Part shown: positions 63,508-64,000 of the stretch, one piece after another
Numbering within the stretch: the first letter of the stretch is position 1
How the letters are laid out: each line of letters starts with the position of its first letter
Assembly: GCA_011374975.1 (NCBI GenBank)
Contig: DRNU01000225.1
Coordinates: 1 to 64,000 of the forward strand
Length of the DNA stretch: 64,000 nucleotides
Reading direction: 5' to 3'
Source: Gammaproteobacteria bacterium
GTDB lineage: Bacteria; Pseudomonadota; Gammaproteobacteria; DSM-19610
Program-made: the position numbers and the translations under genes
Notes under the pieces: model-generated
Told to the model about the DNA's origin: nothing
Seen by the model: the letters and a program-made list of their open reading frames with translations, nothing else
The model's database searches: none

Positions 63508-64000
63508 ATGTTACGCGTCAATCTTGCCCAGCAGATCGCCGCCTGGTTGCTGCCGGTACTGCTGGCGGTCACTGTGCATGAAACCGCGCATGGCTGGGTC
63601 GCGCGCCGTCTGGGCGACCGGACCGCGGAAATGCTGGGGCGCCTGACCCTGAACCCCTTCAAACATATCGACCCGGTCGGCACTATCCTGGTGCCGGGTA
63701 TCATGCTGCTGCTGCCGGGTAGTTTTATCTTCGGCTGGGCCAAACCGGTGCCGGTGGACTGGCGTAATTTCCGCCACCCCAAGCGGGACATGGCCTGGGT
63801 GGCGCTGGCGGGACCGGTCTCGAACCTGCTGATGGCGGTCGCCTGGGCGCTGACTGCGCGTTTTGCGCTGGGGCTGTCAGCGGAAAACCCGGTGGCGCTG
63901 CCACTGTTATTCATGGGCGTGGCGGGCATGTTCATCAACACCTTGTTGATGGTGTTGAACCTGCTGCCGCTGCCGCCACTGGACGGCGGGCGGGTACTGA
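63508..64000 (+). CDS. Site-2 protease family (M50) membrane metalloprotease; 3' end outside window
   Basis: HETAH zinc motif, GRLTLNPFKHIDPVGTILVPG, FGWAKPVPVDWRNFR; open at window end. Confidence 0.92.
   Translation, partial: MLRVNLAQQIAAWLLPVLLAVTVHETAHGWVARRLGDRTAEMLGRLTLNPFKHIDPVGTILVPGIMLLLPGSFIFGWAKPVPVDWRNFRHPKRDMAWVALAGPVSNLLMAVAWALTARFALGLSAENPVALPLLFMGVAGMFINTLLMVLNLLPLPPLDGGRVL

Overview
High-GC gammaproteobacterial chromosome segment (family content and gene order; exact taxon not determinable by eye). (1) About 1-14.9 kb is the end of a type VI secretion (T6SS) locus: tssG C-terminus, clpV/tssH, a truncated-looking peptidoglycan-binding-like ORF plus a lipoprotein, an antisense TssB-TssC fusion, vgrG, DUF2169 + pentapeptide-repeat protein, a second giant pentapeptide protein, DUF3540, DUF4150 (PAAR-like), and small unknown ORFs. 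(2) 14.9-16.6 kb holds two paralogous secreted proteins of unknown function, one with LysM. (3) The rest is mostly core genome: truA-trpF-trpB-trpA-accD-folC-SPOR-cvpA-purF-metZ; glycerate kinase; DUF455; lpxH-ppiB; cysS; a GGDEF/EAL protein; folD; a tRNA cluster (Pro, Arg, His, Lys, Leu); tig-clpP-clpX-lon-hupB; tRNA-Val/Asp; ppiD; a DAACS symporter; fabI; a Yej-like peptide ABC transporter; trkH; an aminotransferase; a SurA-like PPIase; bolA-yciI-yciB; PHP phosphoesterase; Sua5/YciO; a site-2 protease fragment. The best candidate for an under-described system is the VgrG/DUF2169/double-pentapeptide/DUF3540/DUF4150 island with its TssBC fusion and unassigned ORFs. Other points of interest are a GGDEF-EAL protein with apparently degenerate EAL metal ligands, a substrate-binding protein with a C-terminal TM anchor, and long perfect hairpins in convergent gene gaps. 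No CRISPR array, rRNA or intact IS was seen.
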